This document shows, piece by piece, positions 61,411-64,000 of a stretch of DNA of 64,000 bases. The notes below the pieces were generated by a model that was not told the DNA's origin, ran no database searches, and saw only the letters and a program-made list of their open reading frames with translations. The translations under genes and the position numbers were made by a program. Position 1 is the first letter of the stretch, and the number at the start of each line of letters is the position of its first letter. The stretch comes from Desulfovibrionaceae bacterium (GTDB lineage: Bacteria; Desulfobacterota; Desulfovibrionia; Desulfovibrionales; Desulfovibrionaceae). Location of the stretch: the NCBI GenBank assembly GCA_019421865.1, contig JAHZEL010000008.1:342490-406489 (forward strand). Direction: 5' to 3'.

Positions 61411-64000
61411 TTATCCGTTCGTGTTGTTGAGAATGAAGACCATCTGGTCAGTTTCAGACGGAGTCATAGCATCCACGTCGATCTGTACCGTTAAATCGTG
61501 AGTCTCGTTCGTGTACGATACCACCCCATCGGAGGTGTCCGAATCCACGGCCGTCCATCCGGCCCCCAGTGAAAGCGTATCGCCTCCCTCACCGTGGGTA
61601 ATGGTGATGCCAACCTCGCTCAGCTTGTTCATGCTGGTCAGACTGAGCGCCTTATCGCCGGTGATGAGCACTTCCACGTCATTGACGATGGGACCGTTAC
61701 CATTACTTTGCCGCCCAGAAGTGCATCCAGACTCAGATCACCGTTATGGATCATCACGTCTATGCCGGAACCTCCGTCCACCAGATAGTCGCTCTCGTCG
61801 TACACGATGATGTCGTTGCCGGAACCGGCGAGGATGATGTCGGAGCCGTCACCGCCGTCGATATAGTCGTTGCCGCCCATACCGAAGATGACATCATTAC
61901 CGCTGCCGCCGAAGAGCTGATCATTGCCGTCGGTATTCTTTTCAATACCGCCATCGCCCTCAAGACTGCTGATGAACTTGTCAAGTTCGCTCGGCTGTTC
62001 CTGAGTTCCCGGTGCTCCAAGCGCATGTATACGTTCGGCATAGCTATCGCCTTCTTCGGCTCCGGCCTTGGTCAGCAGGGTGTCCAACGTATTCAGCGTG
62101 CCGATGGATGAGGCACTCTCTGCTGTGTCGCTGCCGTCGCCAAAGAGCAGGTCATTACCGCCCTGTCCGTAGACGATGTCGTCACCGGAACCGCCGAGGA
62201 TAATATCATTGCCGGTAGTACCGGAGATGGCATCCGCATCGTCCGTACCAATCACAAAGATACTATCCCCCTCTGTACCTGTCACGATAATATTGATTGT
62301 CGAGCTGTCACCATCTCCATCTACGGATATGACCGGAATGGCCATTCCCTCAGGAGAAATATCCGAATCAAACCAGTCAAGCTTCCACTGACCGTCATCT
62401 GTGACACTCGCCTGACCAAGAAGTTTCACAGTCTGTGTATTTCCAGCCTTCACAACAGTATAGAAGTCAACGGTTCCGTCAGCGGCGTTATAGCGAATCT
62501 GCACATCAGTCTCATCTATGGTAATACTTTCTCCCATCTGTCCAATGGCATAATCCACAATCCCGTCTGCACTGGACGCCGTAATCGTGCCGGACAAAGT
62601 CCATTCAGGATCATTATTATAATCGACAGAAACACTATTCACCAGAAAGTCCGACTGCTGCCCCCAGGGAATGATGTAGGCAGTCTTGAAGCCCGAAGCA
62701 ATATAGAAGGTATTGTTATCGCTTACACCATTATTGTACCTCTCAGCATCCCAGAAGTACATGCCGACCTGATTGCCGTCTGCGTCCAAAAAGACCACGC
62801 AGGCTTTTTCAATATCATCACTTCCGGGAGTCCATGTCTCATTGTAAAAAGCATTGAGACCAATGGTTATGGAATAGGCAGTTTCATCCAGAGTAATCTT
62901 GACGGCTTCACTGACGTTAGTATTGAGCGCACCGTCTATTCCGCCGATTTCGCCATCGCCGCTATCACCATCAGACTTACCACTGTAAACGCTGAGGCCG
63001 CTTTCAGGATAAGGTATATCTTTTACTGCTATAGCTGAAACAAAAGTAAGCAGTGGATCATACCCCAATACTTCCCTTATACCTGAAGGAACAGGAGGTA
63101 CAATATTGGATGTATTGTCAGGCTGATTGATCACAGTCTCACCATCAGCATCGAGAAACTCGACTGTTACCGCAGTAAGCTTTATATAATGTTCATCCTG
63201 CGCTATACCGATATTCTTGTATCCAGTTTCTTCGTGTCCATGATCATAAACAGTTCCTGAACCGTATTTATCCCAGTTTTCGTATCCGTCAGGAGTCCAG
63301 CCTTTGTTCTCAATTGGATTGTCATGCCTATTCTTATAGTCATTAAAATCAAGTGTTACGCTATCCGTAGTGGACCCGGCATGCGATTCAAAATTGGACG
63401 TATAACCGTTGAAAGTTATGGGTCCATCGTTGATGGACAGCGCCAGCGATATATTATCCGATGTCGCGTCACCATCCTTATCGGTTACCGTCAGCTTCAC
63501 TCCAATACCGTTCAGGGACAAAGCCTCGTTTCCATGCTTCAGAGTACCCTCACCCGTCATTGTCAATGACACAATCCCCGAGTCATCCACAGAGGCCGTG
63601 AAAATCACCGTGCCATCATCCGCCTTACCCGTGAGAACACCGTTTTCATCAACAGCAAGACTTACGGAAGACTCCCGACCATTCACTATTGCAGTGAGGG
63701 AATTCTCAGCTTCCTCATTCAGAGTTATCTCATAATGATGACTGGCCTCGCCATCCGCTCCAGGAGCACTCGTAAACAAAGAGGATACGTTGAAGCTGTT
63801 TGATACCGCCGAGCTGCTTTCCTCTACAGCCAGGCCAATGGAGTCCGCTAAAGCCGTCACAGTCGGCACGTCGTCCTTGATGGTCAGCGTCAGGTCGGCA
63901 TTCACGTCCTGACCCACATTGTCCGTGAAGGTCACGTCGATATCATAGCTCTTTTCTTCCGTCAGAACTTCGCCGTTCTTATGAACAGCCGCCGTATCCT
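61411..64000 (-). CDS. Large RTX/VCBS-type adhesin, C-terminal part, apparent frameshift
   Basis: Open to the right window edge, so only the last 860 or so codons are seen. Upstream part: VCBS/cadherin-like segments (TLTIKDDVPTVTALADS, VTDKDGDATSDNISL). Middle: about 350 residues of unfamiliar beta-rich sequence. Then calcium-binding RTX nonapeptides (GGSGDDIVYGQGGNDLLFG, GGSGNDVIFGMGGNDYIDGG) and a terminal domain VEVLITGDKALSL ending in VFILNNTNG, probably the type I secretion signal. Frame breaks near 61707-61709: one more A in AAA restores it. Lower GC than the housekeeping genes. Confidence 0.88.

Overview
The window reads as a core chromosomal segment of a sulfate-reducing or sulfite-reducing member of the Desulfovibrionaceae (Desulfovibrio/Bilophila/Mailhella-like). 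The inference rests on gene content and order: rpmF-plsX-fabH-fabG-acpP-fabF-glyA, then dCMP deaminase-ribD-ribE-ribBA-ribH-nusB-leuS-lptE-holA; a CbiK-type sirohydrochlorin cobaltochelatase; alaC followed by hom; and moderately high G+C coding sequence with an LPS (LptE) outer membrane. No marker gene was available to fix the species.

Layout. 1-3130 (+): the end of an rdgC-like gene, an unknown partner gene, and an oligopeptide-type permease pair without its ATPases or binding protein. 3310-7281 (-): small exported proteins (glycine-zipper lipoprotein, small secreted protein, Tat-type proline-rich repeat protein), an unknown 325-residue protein and an MFS exporter. 7624-33175 (-): a long co-directional housekeeping block: lon, radC, holA, lptE, leuS, nusB, four riboflavin genes, dCMP deaminase, glyA, fatty acid genes, rpmF, yceD, a SPOR protein, argS, fabD, glpX and an Smr-domain protein. 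33420-43106 (+): purM behind a structured leader, a DUF523/TudS protein, a cobaltochelatase-aminotransferase fusion, recN, tsaC, a Nudix hydrolase and a metallophosphoesterase, with rlmH on the opposite strand. 43233-54847: ettA (-), greA (+), then recJ, gmk, remA-like, yicC, mtaB, an NlpC/P60 lipoprotein and recD2 (-). 54909-58939 (+): alaC, hom, a VOC-fold protein and a BOF-family periplasmic protein. 59164-64000: tRNA-Arg(CCU) followed by accessory-looking genes (OmdA-like protein, glycosyltransferase) and the C-terminal part of a large RTX/VCBS adhesin that runs off the window.

How it fits together. The minus-strand block couples membrane lipid initiation and elongation (plsX, fabH, fabG, acpP, fabF, fabD), flavin synthesis, one-carbon supply (glyA) and translation or LPS-assembly factors. 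Repair functions (rdgC, radC, recN, recJ, recD2) are scattered through the window.

The most notable points are a fabF gene with an in-frame amber codon plus loss of an active-site histidine, a three-way-junction RNA predicted to start at the purM transcription start, a terminator/antiterminator pair in the greA leader, the chelatase-aminotransferase fusion with an internal ribosome binding site, and a one-base frameshift cutting the adhesin off from its C-terminal secretion region. Several within-operon spacers carry strong GC-rich hairpins lacking U-tracts. I found no clearly new multi-gene system, CRISPR array, rRNA or insertion sequence.
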